NCBI GenBank assembly: GCA_020445255.1
Contig: JAGRGY010000036.1
Coordinates: 9,075-53,627, forward strand
DNA: 44,553 nucleotides
Direction of reading: 5' to 3'
Source: Gammaproteobacteria bacterium
GTDB taxonomy: Bacteria > Pseudomonadota > Gammaproteobacteria > Chromatiales > Chromatiaceae
Shown: positions 1 through 7,716 of the stretch, piece after piece
How the letters are laid out: the number at the start of each line of letters is the position of its first letter
Position numbering within the stretch: the stretch's first letter is position 1
Translations under genes and position numbers: made by a program
Notes under the pieces: model-generated
Told to the model about the DNA's origin: nothing
The model's input: the letters and a program-made list of their open reading frames with translations, nothing else
Database searches by the model: none

Positions 1-965
1 AGATCGGCAACAACCTCGGCCTGCCGGAGATGGCCCTGGCGGATACGCTGGAAGGCCTGGAAGAGGATGTCGAGGACGATACCGGCGTCGCGGTCAAGTA
101 CCCGCTCGACGTCAAGGGCGCCGACATCCTGCTGGTCACGCCGTCGGCCGACTTCTTTGCCGAACCGCATGTCGACGGTCTGATCGGCTATGGCAAGGTG
201 TTCCATGAGGCGGGCGTGTCATGGACCCTGAGTTCCAAGGCATCCGAGGCCGCGAACTTCGGCATGTTCATCGGTTCCTACGAAAACATGCGCCGGGTGT
301 CGCTGCGCATCCGCGAGGCGGCACTCGAGCTGGGCGTCAAACGCATCATCTTCGGCGAGTGCGGCCACGCCTGGCGCGTCGCGTACAGCTTCCTGAACAC
401 GCTGGCCGGCCCGTTCGACTTCCTCGATCCGAACTACCCCGTGCCGCAGCACATACTCGAGTTCACATGGGGTGAGATCCAGAAGGGCACGTTGAATATC
501 GACAAGTCGGCCAACGACGACATGGTGGTCACGTTCCACGATTCGTGCAACGTCGCACGCGCCTCGCGCATGGGTCCGGAGCCTGGCGGCCAGTTCAAGA
601 TTCCGCGCAATGTCATCAAAGCGGTGTGCAACCACTTCGTCGACATGGCGCCCGATACGATTCACGAGAAGACATTCTGCTGCGGCGGCGGCGGCGGTCT
701 GCTGACGGACGACCTGATGGAGTTGCGTGTCAAAGGCGCGAAGCCGCGCATGGAGGCACTGAAGAACGTCATCGACGAGTACGGCGTGACCAACATGGCG
801 GCGATTTGCGCGATCTGCAAATCCCAGTTCACGAAGGTGTTGCCGTACTACGGTCTCGACATGGACATGATCGTCAGTGTCCACCAACTGGTTTCCAACG
901 CAATCATCCTGACCGGCCAGAACAGCGAGGATGACGAACACGAATCCGAGGACGACGCGGCGTAA
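1..965 (+). CDS. dsrK: DsrK, heterodisulfide-reductase-like subunit of DsrMKJOP (5' end outside window)
   Basis: Cytoplasmic iron-sulfur subunit of the DsrMKJOP membrane complex, related to HdrD. The reading frame is open from base 3 to the TAA at 963-965, so about 320 C-terminal residues are present and the N-terminal part with its ferredoxin-type cysteines lies upstream. Visible are FGECGHAWR, FHDSCNVARASRMG, the CCG-domain signature FCCGGGGGLL and a final CAICKSQF. These are cysteine-rich elements that in HdrD-type proteins hold a special [4Fe-4S] cluster. In the sulfur-oxidising direction DsrK is thought to exchange electrons with DsrC trisulfide/thiol forms. The tail after about residue 300 is acidic (Asp/Glu-rich). 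dsrL follows after 73 bases and the dsrLJOP order confirms the identity. Confidence 0.95.
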   Translation, partial: IGNNLGLPEMALADTLEGLEEDVEDDTGVAVKYPLDVKGADILLVTPSADFFAEPHVDGLIGYGKVFHEAGVSWTLSSKASEAANFGMFIGSYENMRRVSLRIREAALELGVKRIIFGECGHAWRVAYSFLNTLAGPFDFLDPNYPVPQHILEFTWGEIQKGTLNIDKSANDDMVVTFHDSCNVARASRMGPEPGGQFKIPRNVIKAVCNHFVDMAPDTIHEKTFCCGGGGGLLTDDLMELRVKGAKPRMEALKNVIDEYGVTNMAAICAICKSQFTKVLPYYGLDMDMIVSVHQLVSNAIILTGQNSEDDEHESEDDAA

Positions 966-1038
966 CGCGGCGGCGCTCCCCAAGCAATCAGAATCGATCC
1001 CGCGGGATCCCGGGCATTTAGAGTAAGGAGAGTTTCAG

Positions 1039-2997
1039 ATGGCAACTCCGAGCGATGAGATGAATACCAAGCTCACCTGGCGCCGTTTTGAAGATGGCAA
1101 CAACCAGTGGGATTCCTTCACCAAGAAGATCTTCAACGAAGATACCTCGCACAAGTGCCCGACTTATGTGCACAAGACGCCGCCCTGCCAGGGCAGCTGC
1201 CCGTCCGGCGAGGACATCCGTGGCTGGCTGGCGATCGTGCGCGGCCAGGAGAAGCCGGGCGGTGACATGGAGATGGGCGAATACGCCTTCCGCCGTTCGA
1301 CCGAGGCGAACCCGTTCCCGTCGATGATGGGCCGCGTCTGCCCGGCGCCTTGCCAGGACGGCTGCAACCGCAACGAGGTCGAGGATTTCGTCGGCATCAA
1401 TGCGGTCGAACAGTGGATCGGCGACAATGCTCTGACCAACGGTTACAAGTTCGAAGTCGGCCCGGATACCGGCAAGAAGGTCGCTGTCATCGGTGGCGGT
1501 CCCGCTGGCATGGCAGCCGTCTACCAGCTGCGCCGCAAGGGCCACGCGGTCACCGTTTTCGAATCGCAGCCGGAACTTGGCGGCATGATGCGCTATGGCA
1601 TCCCGAACTACCGTATCCCGCGCGACAAGCTGGCCGGCGAGATCCAGCGCATCGTCGACATGGGTGTGGAGGTACGCACCGGTGTGCGGGTAGGCGAAGA
1701 GATCAAGGTCGAGGACCTGGAGAAGGATTTCGACGCCATCATGTGGGCGGTCGGGTGCTGGACGGGGCGTGGATTGCCGGTCGAAGGCTGGGACAACACG
1801 CCCAACTGCGTGACCGGCGTCGCGTTCCTCAAGGCGTTCAATGAAGGACGCATGAAGGTCACCGCGTCCAAGGTCGTTTGCGTGGGTGGCGGCGACACCT
1901 CGATCGACGTCGTGTCGGTCGCGCGTCGTCTGGGCCACATCGAGCAGACCAACCCGACCGATCGACCGGAGCTGGTCGTGCATGACGGCTTCGTCGCTCA
2001 CGATTCGGCCATCACAGCCGCGGCACAGGGCGCCGAGGTCACGCTCACATCGCTGTTCCCGCGCTCCAACATGACCGCGGCCGAGCACGAGGTCAACGAC
2101 GCGCTGCACGAAGGTGTCACGATACTCGACGAGGTCATGCCGGTCGGCCTGATCAAGGGTGCCGATGGCCGTGCCACCGGTCTGAAGGTCGCCAAGTGCA
2201 CGATGGAAGGCGGCCGCCCGACCCCGGTCGAGGGTACCGAGCAGATCATCGAGGCCGATCTGATCGTTTCGGCTATCGGTCAGGGCGGCGACCTGACCGG
2301 TCTCGAGGTGCTCGACAACGGTCGTGGTCTGATCAATGCCGACAGCTTCTACCAGGTCCCGGAGCGCGAGAAGCATTTCGTAGCCGGCGACATCATTCGT
2401 CCTCACCTGCTGACCACCGCGATCGGCCAGGCATCGGTCGCCGCCGACTCGGTCGACGAATACCTGCGCAACAAGGAGCACAAGAAGCGTCCGAAGGTCG
2501 ACGTGCATCACTTCAATCTCGACAACAAGCTGGTCGAAGCCGGCCTGGCGCCGGAGCACTTCGACGTCAGCGAACGCGGCGACCTGCGCGGCACCTCGAG
2601 CGAGAACTTCGCGGTGCACAACTACGAAGACCGTTCGTTCGCCGAGGTGATCCCGCACGACGAACTGTTCCTCGGCCACTTCGCGTTCACGCCGCGCATT
2701 GCACGCAAGGAAGAGGTGCCGTCCGCGGACGACGTGCTCGGTCATTTCCACGAGCGTCTGATCGGTCTCGACGAGGCCCAGGCCGCGGCAGAGGCAAAGC
2801 GCTGCATGAGCTGCGGGATGTGCTTCGAGTGCGACAACTGCGTGATTTTCTGTCCGCAGGACGCCGTGTACCGGGTCGACAAGAAGCAGGCCACGACCGG
2901 TCGCTACGTTGCGACCGATTATGCGCGCTGCATCGGCTGCCACATCTGTTCCGATGTCTGCCCGACCGGCTACATCAAGATGGGTCTTGGCGAGTAA
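1039..2997 (+). CDS. dsrL: DsrL, NAD(P)H-dependent iron-sulfur flavoprotein oxidoreductase
   Basis: Cytoplasmic partner of reverse-type DsrAB that links sulfur oxidation to NAD(P)H; 652 residues, the usual size. N-terminal cysteines C40, C50, C54 and C101, C105, C109 match the iron-sulfur domain of glutamate-synthase beta-like proteins. An FAD dinucleotide fold starts at VIGGGPAG (about 150-157) and a second nucleotide fold at VGGGDTSID (282-290). Two C-terminal ferredoxin clusters use C589/592/595/598/601/605 and C631/634/637/641. Where NADP-specific relatives carry a YRR motif after the second fold, this protein has LFPRSNM, which suggests NAD rather than NADP use (inference). An AGTAAGGAGAG ribosome site lies just before ATG 1039. 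DsrL is typical of sulfur oxidisers, supporting the oxidative direction. Confidence 0.97.
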   Translation: MATPSDEMNTKLTWRRFEDGNNQWDSFTKKIFNEDTSHKCPTYVHKTPPCQGSCPSGEDIRGWLAIVRGQEKPGGDMEMGEYAFRRSTEANPFPSMMGRVCPAPCQDGCNRNEVEDFVGINAVEQWIGDNALTNGYKFEVGPDTGKKVAVIGGGPAGMAAVYQLRRKGHAVTVFESQPELGGMMRYGIPNYRIPRDKLAGEIQRIVDMGVEVRTGVRVGEEIKVEDLEKDFDAIMWAVGCWTGRGLPVEGWDNTPNCVTGVAFLKAFNEGRMKVTASKVVCVGGGDTSIDVVSVARRLGHIEQTNPTDRPELVVHDGFVAHDSAITAAAQGAEVTLTSLFPRSNMTAAEHEVNDALHEGVTILDEVMPVGLIKGADGRATGLKVAKCTMEGGRPTPVEGTEQIIEADLIVSAIGQGGDLTGLEVLDNGRGLINADSFYQVPEREKHFVAGDIIRPHLLTTAIGQASVAADSVDEYLRNKEHKKRPKVDVHHFNLDNKLVEAGLAPEHFDVSERGDLRGTSSENFAVHNYEDRSFAEVIPHDELFLGHFAFTPRIARKEEVPSADDVLGHFHERLIGLDEAQAAAEAKRCMSCGMCFECDNCVIFCPQDAVYRVDKKQATTGRYVATDYARCIGCHICSDVCPTGYIKMGLGE

Positions 2998-3013
2998 CGG
3001 ATCAGGGGCCGCA

Positions 3014-3424
3014 GTGGCGATGAAAGGTAAGTTTGGTATCAGTGTGCTGCTCGCCCTCTGCCTGGTCATGTTCGTTGGGCCGGGCAGCGCGCTTGCAGAC
3101 GAAGACGACGAGGTCGCAGCAGCAGGTGTCGAGGGCACGGCCAGGGCCGACAAGCTCGATGCCTGTGTGGCGCCGACCGCGTTCATGCGCCGCAACCACT
3201 TCGAACTGATAGAGCATCAGCGCGATATCACGGTGCATGAGGGAATCCGCAAGACCGACAACAGCCTCGCTGGCTGCATCGACTGCCACGTGCGCCATGA
3301 TGCCGCGGGGCAATACGTGCCGGTCAATGCGCAGGGTGAGTTCTGCTCTGCATGCCACGAATACGTCGGCGCATCGCTCGATTGTTTCACCTGTCACGCC
3401 ACGAAGCCCACGGGGACCGAGTAA
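3014..3424 (+). CDS. dsrJ: DsrJ, periplasmic triheme cytochrome c
   Basis: Periplasmic cytochrome subunit of DsrMKJOP; 136 residues. Residues about 5-28 form a signal peptide or anchor. Three heme c sites are seen: C88-x2-CH, C111-x2-CH and C124-x2-CH. The conserved Cys of LDACVAP (C51) is the residue proposed as the unusual His/Cys axial ligand in this family. GTG 3014 is preferred as start because AGGGG (3003-3007) sits 6 bases upstream; ATG 3020 is the alternative. The stop TAA shares its last base with the ATG of dsrO, so the two are translationally coupled. Confidence 0.95.
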   Translation: MAMKGKFGISVLLALCLVMFVGPGSALADEDDEVAAAGVEGTARADKLDACVAPTAFMRRNHFELIEHQRDITVHEGIRKTDNSLAGCIDCHVRHDAAGQYVPVNAQGEFCSACHEYVGASLDCFTCHATKPTGTE

Positions 3425-4185
3425 TGAGTCAGCCAATCGACAAACAGCGTCGAGCGTTCCTGGCCACTGCCTCGGGTGCCGCGGCGGCGACCGCGGTTGC
3501 TCCGGGCGTATTCCTGCATGCGGTTGCCGAAGCCGCTCCGCGCGACAGTGCCGTTTCCGACAGTGTGCGCTACGGCATGCTGATCGACACCAGCAAGTGT
3601 GCCGAAGGCTGCACCGATTGCGTCAGTGCGTGTGACAGGGAAAACGGCCTCGACATGTTGCTCAAGCCCGAGGGTGCCAGCGACCAACACTGGGACATGC
3701 AGCGCCCGCGCTGGATTCGCCAGGTCAAGCTCAAGAACAACCTGACGGGCCGCGTTACCGCGCTGCCTATGATGTGCCAGCACTGCGAGCATCCGCCGTG
3801 CGTCGACGTCTGCCCGACCGGGGCCTCGTTCCGTCGTGCCGACGGCATCGTCATGGTGGATCGGCATACCTGCATTGGCTGCCGCTATTGCATGATGGCC
3901 TGTCCTTACAATGCACGCTCGTTCATCCATGAGAGCGTGCGGCTGAAGCCGACGGCGACGCCGCGCGGAAAGGGTTGTGTCGAAAGCTGCAACTTCTGCG
4001 TGCATCGGCTCGACAACGGCGGTACGACGACTGCGTGCCAGGATGCCTGTCAGCACGGTGCGATCGTGTTCGGTGATCTGAGGGATCCCAATAGCGCCGT
4101 GTCCAAGGCACTTGCGCAGTACCCCAGCGAGCAGATCCGTGCCGATCTCAAGCTGAACACCGGCGTCCGCTATACGGACATCTGA
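3424..4185 (+). CDS. dsrO: DsrO, Tat-exported periplasmic ferredoxin-like subunit
   Basis: Periplasmic iron-sulfur subunit of DsrMKJOP, 253 residues. The N-terminus carries a twin-arginine signal (RRAFLAT, residues 9-15, then an Ala-rich hydrophobic stretch and an AEAAP cleavage area). Four cysteine groups follow: CAEGCTDCVSACD, CQHCEHPPCVDVC, CIGCRYCMMAC and CVESCNFC with CQDACQHG. This is the four-cluster pattern of DmsB/NrfC/HybA-type proteins that partner NrfD-type membrane subunits, and dsrP of that family follows after 25 bases. ATG 3424 overlaps the dsrJ stop. Confidence 0.95.
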   Translation: MSQPIDKQRRAFLATASGAAAATAVAPGVFLHAVAEAAPRDSAVSDSVRYGMLIDTSKCAEGCTDCVSACDRENGLDMLLKPEGASDQHWDMQRPRWIRQVKLKNNLTGRVTALPMMCQHCEHPPCVDVCPTGASFRRADGIVMVDRHTCIGCRYCMMACPYNARSFIHESVRLKPTATPRGKGCVESCNFCVHRLDNGGTTTACQDACQHGAIVFGDLRDPNSAVSKALAQYPSEQIRADLKLNTGVRYTDI

Positions 4186-4210
4186 TCGAATACCGGAGAC
4201 CTTTTCGGCA

Positions 4211-5431
4211 ATGAGCAAGATTCACTACCGCGAATGGGGTATCGAGAGTCCGCGTTACTGGGGGCTGCTCGCGGTACTGGCGGCAATCGTGGCATTGGGT
4301 GGTTTTGCCACCCTGTACATGGAGCACGAGGGCCACTGGGTGACCGGCATGACCAATCAGGTCGTCTGGGGTACGCCGCATGTGTTCGCGATCTTCCTGA
4401 TCGTCGCTGCCTCGGGCGCACTCAACGTCGCCTCGATCGGCTCGGTGTTCGGGCAGAAGATGTACAAGCCGCTGGCGCGCCTGTCGGGCCTGATGGCGAT
4501 CACGCTGCTGGTTGGCGGCCTGATCGTGCTGGTCCTCGATCTCGGCCAACCGGCGCGCCTGATCGTCGCGATGACCACGTACAACTTCAAGTCGATCTTC
4601 GCGTGGAACATCTACCTGTATGTGGGCTTCCTCGCGATTGTCGCCGTCTACCTTTTTACGATGATGGAACGCAAGGCGAACCGGTACAGCCACGGTGTCG
4701 GTGTGCTGGCTTTCGTATGGCGTCTGATCCTGACCACCGGTACCGGCTCGATCTTCGGCTTCATCGTCGCGCGCCAGGGATACGATGCGGCGATCATGGC
4801 GCCGATGTTCATCATCATGTCGTTCGCCTACGGCATGGCACTCTACCTGCTGGTGCTGATGTTCACGTTCAACACCGACGAGCGCCCGCTCGGCGACATG
4901 GTCGTGCGGCGGCTGAAGAATCTGCTCGGCGTGTTCGTCGCGGCGATCTTCTACTTCACGCTGGTCTATCACCTGACCAACCTGTACGGCACCGAGAATC
5001 ACGCTTACGAGGCCTTCATCCTGCGCGATGGCGGCGTGTACACCTGGGTGTTCTGGCTCGGATGGGTGCTGTTGGGCATGGTCGTGCCGATGGGCATCCT
5101 GTTCCATCCGGCCCTGGGCGCGCAGCGCGGCGCGATCACGATCGCGGCCCTGCTGGTGGTGCTCGGCGGGCTGTCGGCGATCTACGTGATCGTGATCGGC
5201 GGCCAGGCATTCCCGATGAGCATGTTCCCCGGGTACACCGTCATCGAGTCCGGCTATTACGACGGCGTCGACGGGATGGCGAGGGCCTATTCGCCGTCCC
5301 TGCCCGAGTTTCTGCTGGGCCTAGGCGGTATCGCGCTGGCGCTGCTGGCGACTTTCGTCGCCGTCCGCCTGCTGCAGTTCCTGCCGACGTCACTGGCTGA
5401 CGAGGTCGTCGATCCACATCTGGCGAAATGA
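4211..5431 (+). CDS. dsrP: DsrP, NrfD/PsrC-type membrane quinone-interacting subunit
   Basis: Integral membrane subunit of DsrMKJOP, 406 residues with about ten hydrophobic segments and short charged loops, typical of the NrfD/PsrC/HybB family. These proteins exchange electrons between the quinone pool and a periplasmic four-cluster ferredoxin, here DsrO. The first helix begins near residue 13 (WGLLAVLAAIV) and the last ends near residue 390. The C-terminus is a short hydrophilic tail. An intrinsic terminator begins 27 bases after the stop, so this is the last gene of the dsrMKLJOP part of the transcript. Confidence 0.95.
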   Translation: MSKIHYREWGIESPRYWGLLAVLAAIVALGGFATLYMEHEGHWVTGMTNQVVWGTPHVFAIFLIVAASGALNVASIGSVFGQKMYKPLARLSGLMAITLLVGGLIVLVLDLGQPARLIVAMTTYNFKSIFAWNIYLYVGFLAIVAVYLFTMMERKANRYSHGVGVLAFVWRLILTTGTGSIFGFIVARQGYDAAIMAPMFIIMSFAYGMALYLLVLMFTFNTDERPLGDMVVRRLKNLLGVFVAAIFYFTLVYHLTNLYGTENHAYEAFILRDGGVYTWVFWLGWVLLGMVVPMGILFHPALGAQRGAITIAALLVVLGGLSAIYVIVIGGQAFPMSMFPGYTVIESGYYDGVDGMARAYSPSLPEFLLGLGGIALALLATFVAVRLLQFLPTSLADEVVDPHLAK

Positions 5432-5458
5432 CAGTAATCCGCGCGGTCGACCTGGAAG

Positions 5459-5484
5459 AGGGCGGTTCTTTAACCGCCCTTTTT
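5459..5484 (+). terminator. Rho-independent terminator after dsrP
   Basis: A 9-bp perfect stem AGGGCGGTT / AACCGCCCT (5459-5467 with 5472-5480), loop CTTT, then five T (5480-5484). It lies 27 bases after the dsrP stop and separates dsrP from dsrN. Confidence 0.9.
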
Positions 5485-5933
5485 CATGCCTTGGGTCGCG
5501 TCCGGATGCGTGTCTTTGCATCGGATTCCGGGCCAGTCGAGCCCGGCCACCCCTTTAACCCGTGCATTAACCTACGTGTTGCACCAGCCGGTCGGAGGCG
5601 GGTGCGGCCGCATTGGGATAGATGCGACGAACGTCGTGCTTGCCGAGGAATTTCGAAGAAGGGATCCGGCCCCCTCCAACGACCTATCCGGGCCCTCGCT
5701 TGGCCCGGTGCGCCGGCACTTTCCGTTATGCCGCTCGGCCTTGTGCGACACCCTGCGGGCCAGCCTGCGGCGGTTCGAATCCGCTTCCGGCGGATTCGTC
5801 GCACGAACCTTGGCGAGGGCCTTGGTTTTCGCTCACGGGCGGCGTCCAGGCGCCCCTGGCCGGCGCGATCATCCCGGATACTGTGCAACATGCAGGTTAA
5901 TTCGGCGGCCGCTTCGGACCGAGAATAACGCTC
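5485..5933 (+). other. 449-base untranslated, hairpin-rich stretch before dsrN
   Basis: No convincing gene lies here. Several perfect inverted repeats are seen: CCGGGC/GCCCGG at 5528-5546 (7-base loop), CCGGGCC/GGCCCGG at 5688-5708 (7-base loop), GTGC/GCAC at 5708-5719, and CGAATCCGC/GCGGATTCG at 5776-5798 (5-base loop). The first two share the same stem core. The stretch lies between a strong terminator and dsrN, so it may hold the dsrN promoter and a long folded leader, or an independent RNA. No B12-box or other known riboswitch core was recognised. Confidence 0.5.
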
Positions 5934-7361
5934 ATGGCGACCGGTCACCTGTATATCTCCGCGGCCCACAAATCGTCGGGCAAAACGACGCTGAGCATCG
6001 GTCTGTGCGCGGCGTTGCGCGAAGACGGCGACGTCGTGCAGCCGTTCAAGAAAGGACCCGACTACATCGATCCGCTGTGGCTGGGTCAGGCCGCAGGGCG
6101 GGCCTGCCACAACCTCGATTTCTACACCATGCGGCGCGACGAGATCGATGCGCTGTTTGCAACCGCAATGCAGGGTGCGGACATCGCTCTGATCGAGGGC
6201 AACAAGGGGCTGTACGACGGGCTGGCGCTGGACGGCAGCAACAGCAACGCGGCGCTGGCCGCACAGCTCGGTTCGTCGATCGTGCTGGTGCTCGACAGCC
6301 AGGGCATGACGCGCGGCGTGGCGCCGTTGATCCTCGGCTACCAGGCCTTCGACCCGGCCATCCGCATCGTCGGTGTCATCCTGAACAAGGTCGGTGGAAG
6401 CCGTCACGAGGCCAAGCTGCGCAACGTTATCGAACACTACACCGATGTGCGTGTGGTCGGCTCGGTACACAAAAACGACGAACTGGTGATCAGCGAGCGT
6501 CACCTCGGTCTGGTGCCCAGCAACGAGGTCGGCGGCAGCCAGGCGCACATCGCGCGCATGGCGCGTCTGATCCGAGACCAGGTCGACCTCGACGCCGTGC
6601 GAACGCTGGCCGCGGGCTCGCGTGCGCCGAGCCTTGTTGCGCCGGTGCAGCGGCCGGTCGTGGCGACCGACCGGGTGCTTCTGGCCTATGCCAGCGACGC
6701 GGCGTTCGGCTTCTACTATGCCGGTGACCTGGAGGCACTGCGCGCCGCAGGTGCCGACCTGTTGCCGTTCAGCCCGTTGCGTGACACGGCACTGCCGGCC
6801 TGCGACGGTTTGTTCCTGGGAGGCGGTTTCCCGGAGACCCATATGCGGGCCCTCGAAGACAATCGACCGATGCGCCAGGCGATTGCCGCCTACATTGAGC
6901 AGGGCGGGCCCACCTACGCGGAATGCGGGGGCTTGATGTACCTGTGCGACCGCCTGACCTGGAATGGAAACATGCGTAGAATGGCCGGCGTTATCCCGAC
7001 CGAGGTCGTGATGCACCGTAAACCGCAGGGCCGGGGCTATGTGCGCCTGCGCGAGACCGGGTCCCACCCGTGGCCGCTTTCAGCCGACGGCAGCGCGCCG
7101 ATTTCGGCCCACGAGTTTCACTACTCGGCGCTGGCGCATGTGCCGGACGGTTTCGAGTTCGCCTACCGGGTGGAACGCGGCCAGGGCCTCGACGGGGTGC
7201 ATGACGGTCTGCGTTACCGCAATCTGTTGGCGAGCTACGCGCACCTGCGCGACACGCGTTCGCAACCCTGGGCGGAACGGTTCGTGCGGTTCGTTCGCGA
7301 TGTGCGTGCGGGCCGTGTCGGAGGGCGGGCAGGCGCGACCGAGCGTAGAGAGAGGACGTGA
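5934..7361 (+). CDS. dsrN: DsrN, siroheme amidase (cobyrinate a,c-diamide synthase family)
   Basis: Glutamine-dependent, ATP-using amidotransferase of the CbiA/CobB family, 475 residues. In dsr clusters it converts siroheme to siroamide, the prosthetic group of DsrAB. The N-terminal dethiobiotin-synthetase-like domain has the P-loop AAHKSSGKTT (10-19). The C-terminal class I glutaminase-like domain has FLGGGFPETH (294-303) and the nucleophile Cys331 in YAECGGL. The last 30 residues are Arg-rich. It stands first after the untranslated region and overlaps the start area of dsrR. CbiA proper is the alternative, but the neighbours dsrR and dsrS decide for DsrN. Confidence 0.93.
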   Translation: MATGHLYISAAHKSSGKTTLSIGLCAALREDGDVVQPFKKGPDYIDPLWLGQAAGRACHNLDFYTMRRDEIDALFATAMQGADIALIEGNKGLYDGLALDGSNSNAALAAQLGSSIVLVLDSQGMTRGVAPLILGYQAFDPAIRIVGVILNKVGGSRHEAKLRNVIEHYTDVRVVGSVHKNDELVISERHLGLVPSNEVGGSQAHIARMARLIRDQVDLDAVRTLAAGSRAPSLVAPVQRPVVATDRVLLAYASDAAFGFYYAGDLEALRAAGADLLPFSPLRDTALPACDGLFLGGGFPETHMRALEDNRPMRQAIAAYIEQGGPTYAECGGLMYLCDRLTWNGNMRRMAGVIPTEVVMHRKPQGRGYVRLRETGSHPWPLSADGSAPISAHEFHYSALAHVPDGFEFAYRVERGQGLDGVHDGLRYRNLLASYAHLRDTRSQPWAERFVRFVRDVRAGRVGGRAGATERRERT

Positions 7362-7363
7362 AG

Positions 7364-7678
7364 ATGTTCAAAGTGACTCCGCAGGCGGCCAGGCAGGTCC
7401 GGGTCGCCGCCGAACAGGGCGGAACCGTCGGTATGGCACTGCGCCTCGCCGCGCAGCAACGACCGGACGGCAGCATCGACTACCGCATGGGTTTCGACGA
7501 GGCCACCGAGGACGACATCCGTTTCACGTCGGAGGGCGTGCAGATCGTCATGGCACCCGAATTCGTGCCGTTGCTCGATGCCGCGACACTCGACTTCGTC
7601 GAACTCGAACCCGGCGACGCGCAGTTCATCTTCCTGAATCCGAACGACGCCACCTACACTCCGCCGGCACACAACTGA
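7364..7678 (+). CDS. dsrR: DsrR, cysteine-less A-type (IscA-like) protein
   Basis: Small cytoplasmic protein of the IscA/HesB fold, 104 residues, beginning MFKVTPQAARQV. It has no cysteine at all, so it cannot hold an iron-sulfur cluster as IscA does; loss of the three cysteines is the hallmark of DsrR. In Allochromatium DsrR is needed for normal sulfur-globule oxidation and is proposed to act after transcription of dsr. ATG 7364 follows AGAGGA at a good distance; GTG 7358, overlapping the dsrN stop, would add two residues. dsrS follows after 38 bases. Confidence 0.9.
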   Translation: MFKVTPQAARQVRVAAEQGGTVGMALRLAAQQRPDGSIDYRMGFDEATEDDIRFTSEGVQIVMAPEFVPLLDAATLDFVELEPGDAQFIFLNPNDATYTPPAHN

Positions 7679-7716
7679 GCGGTCCGCGCGGCTCGCCGCG
7701 CGCCGGCATCCGCCCC

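Noticed and set aside
1018..3195. 725-codon antisense frame opposite dsrL, and similar long antisense frames such as 20384-22510 and 24403-26127.
   Set aside because: Typical shadows of GC-rich genes with strong third-position bias; the opposite strand carries well-conserved genes.
5711..5793. Possible tRNA: GGCGG-TTCGAAT-CCGCT resembles a T-arm (5769-5785) and CGCCGG at 5711 could pair with CCGGCG at 5787-5792.
   Set aside because: No D-arm, no anticodon stem, no CCA end; the T-arm-like part is explained better by the 9-bp hairpin at 5776-5798.
5428..5928. 166-codon frame running from the dsrP stop through the gap before dsrN.
   Set aside because: It reads through the intrinsic terminator, is Arg-rich and low in sense, and has no ribosome site.
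5485..5933. Cobalamin riboswitch before dsrN, suggested by the CbiA/CobB family.
   Set aside because: No B12-box (GCCACTG or GCCAGGAGACCTGCC type) or other conserved core on either strand.
7039..7716. Upstream extension of the dsrS frame across dsrN and dsrR.
   Set aside because: The extension is out-of-frame translation of two real genes; ATG 7717 begins a sequence that looks like DsrS.
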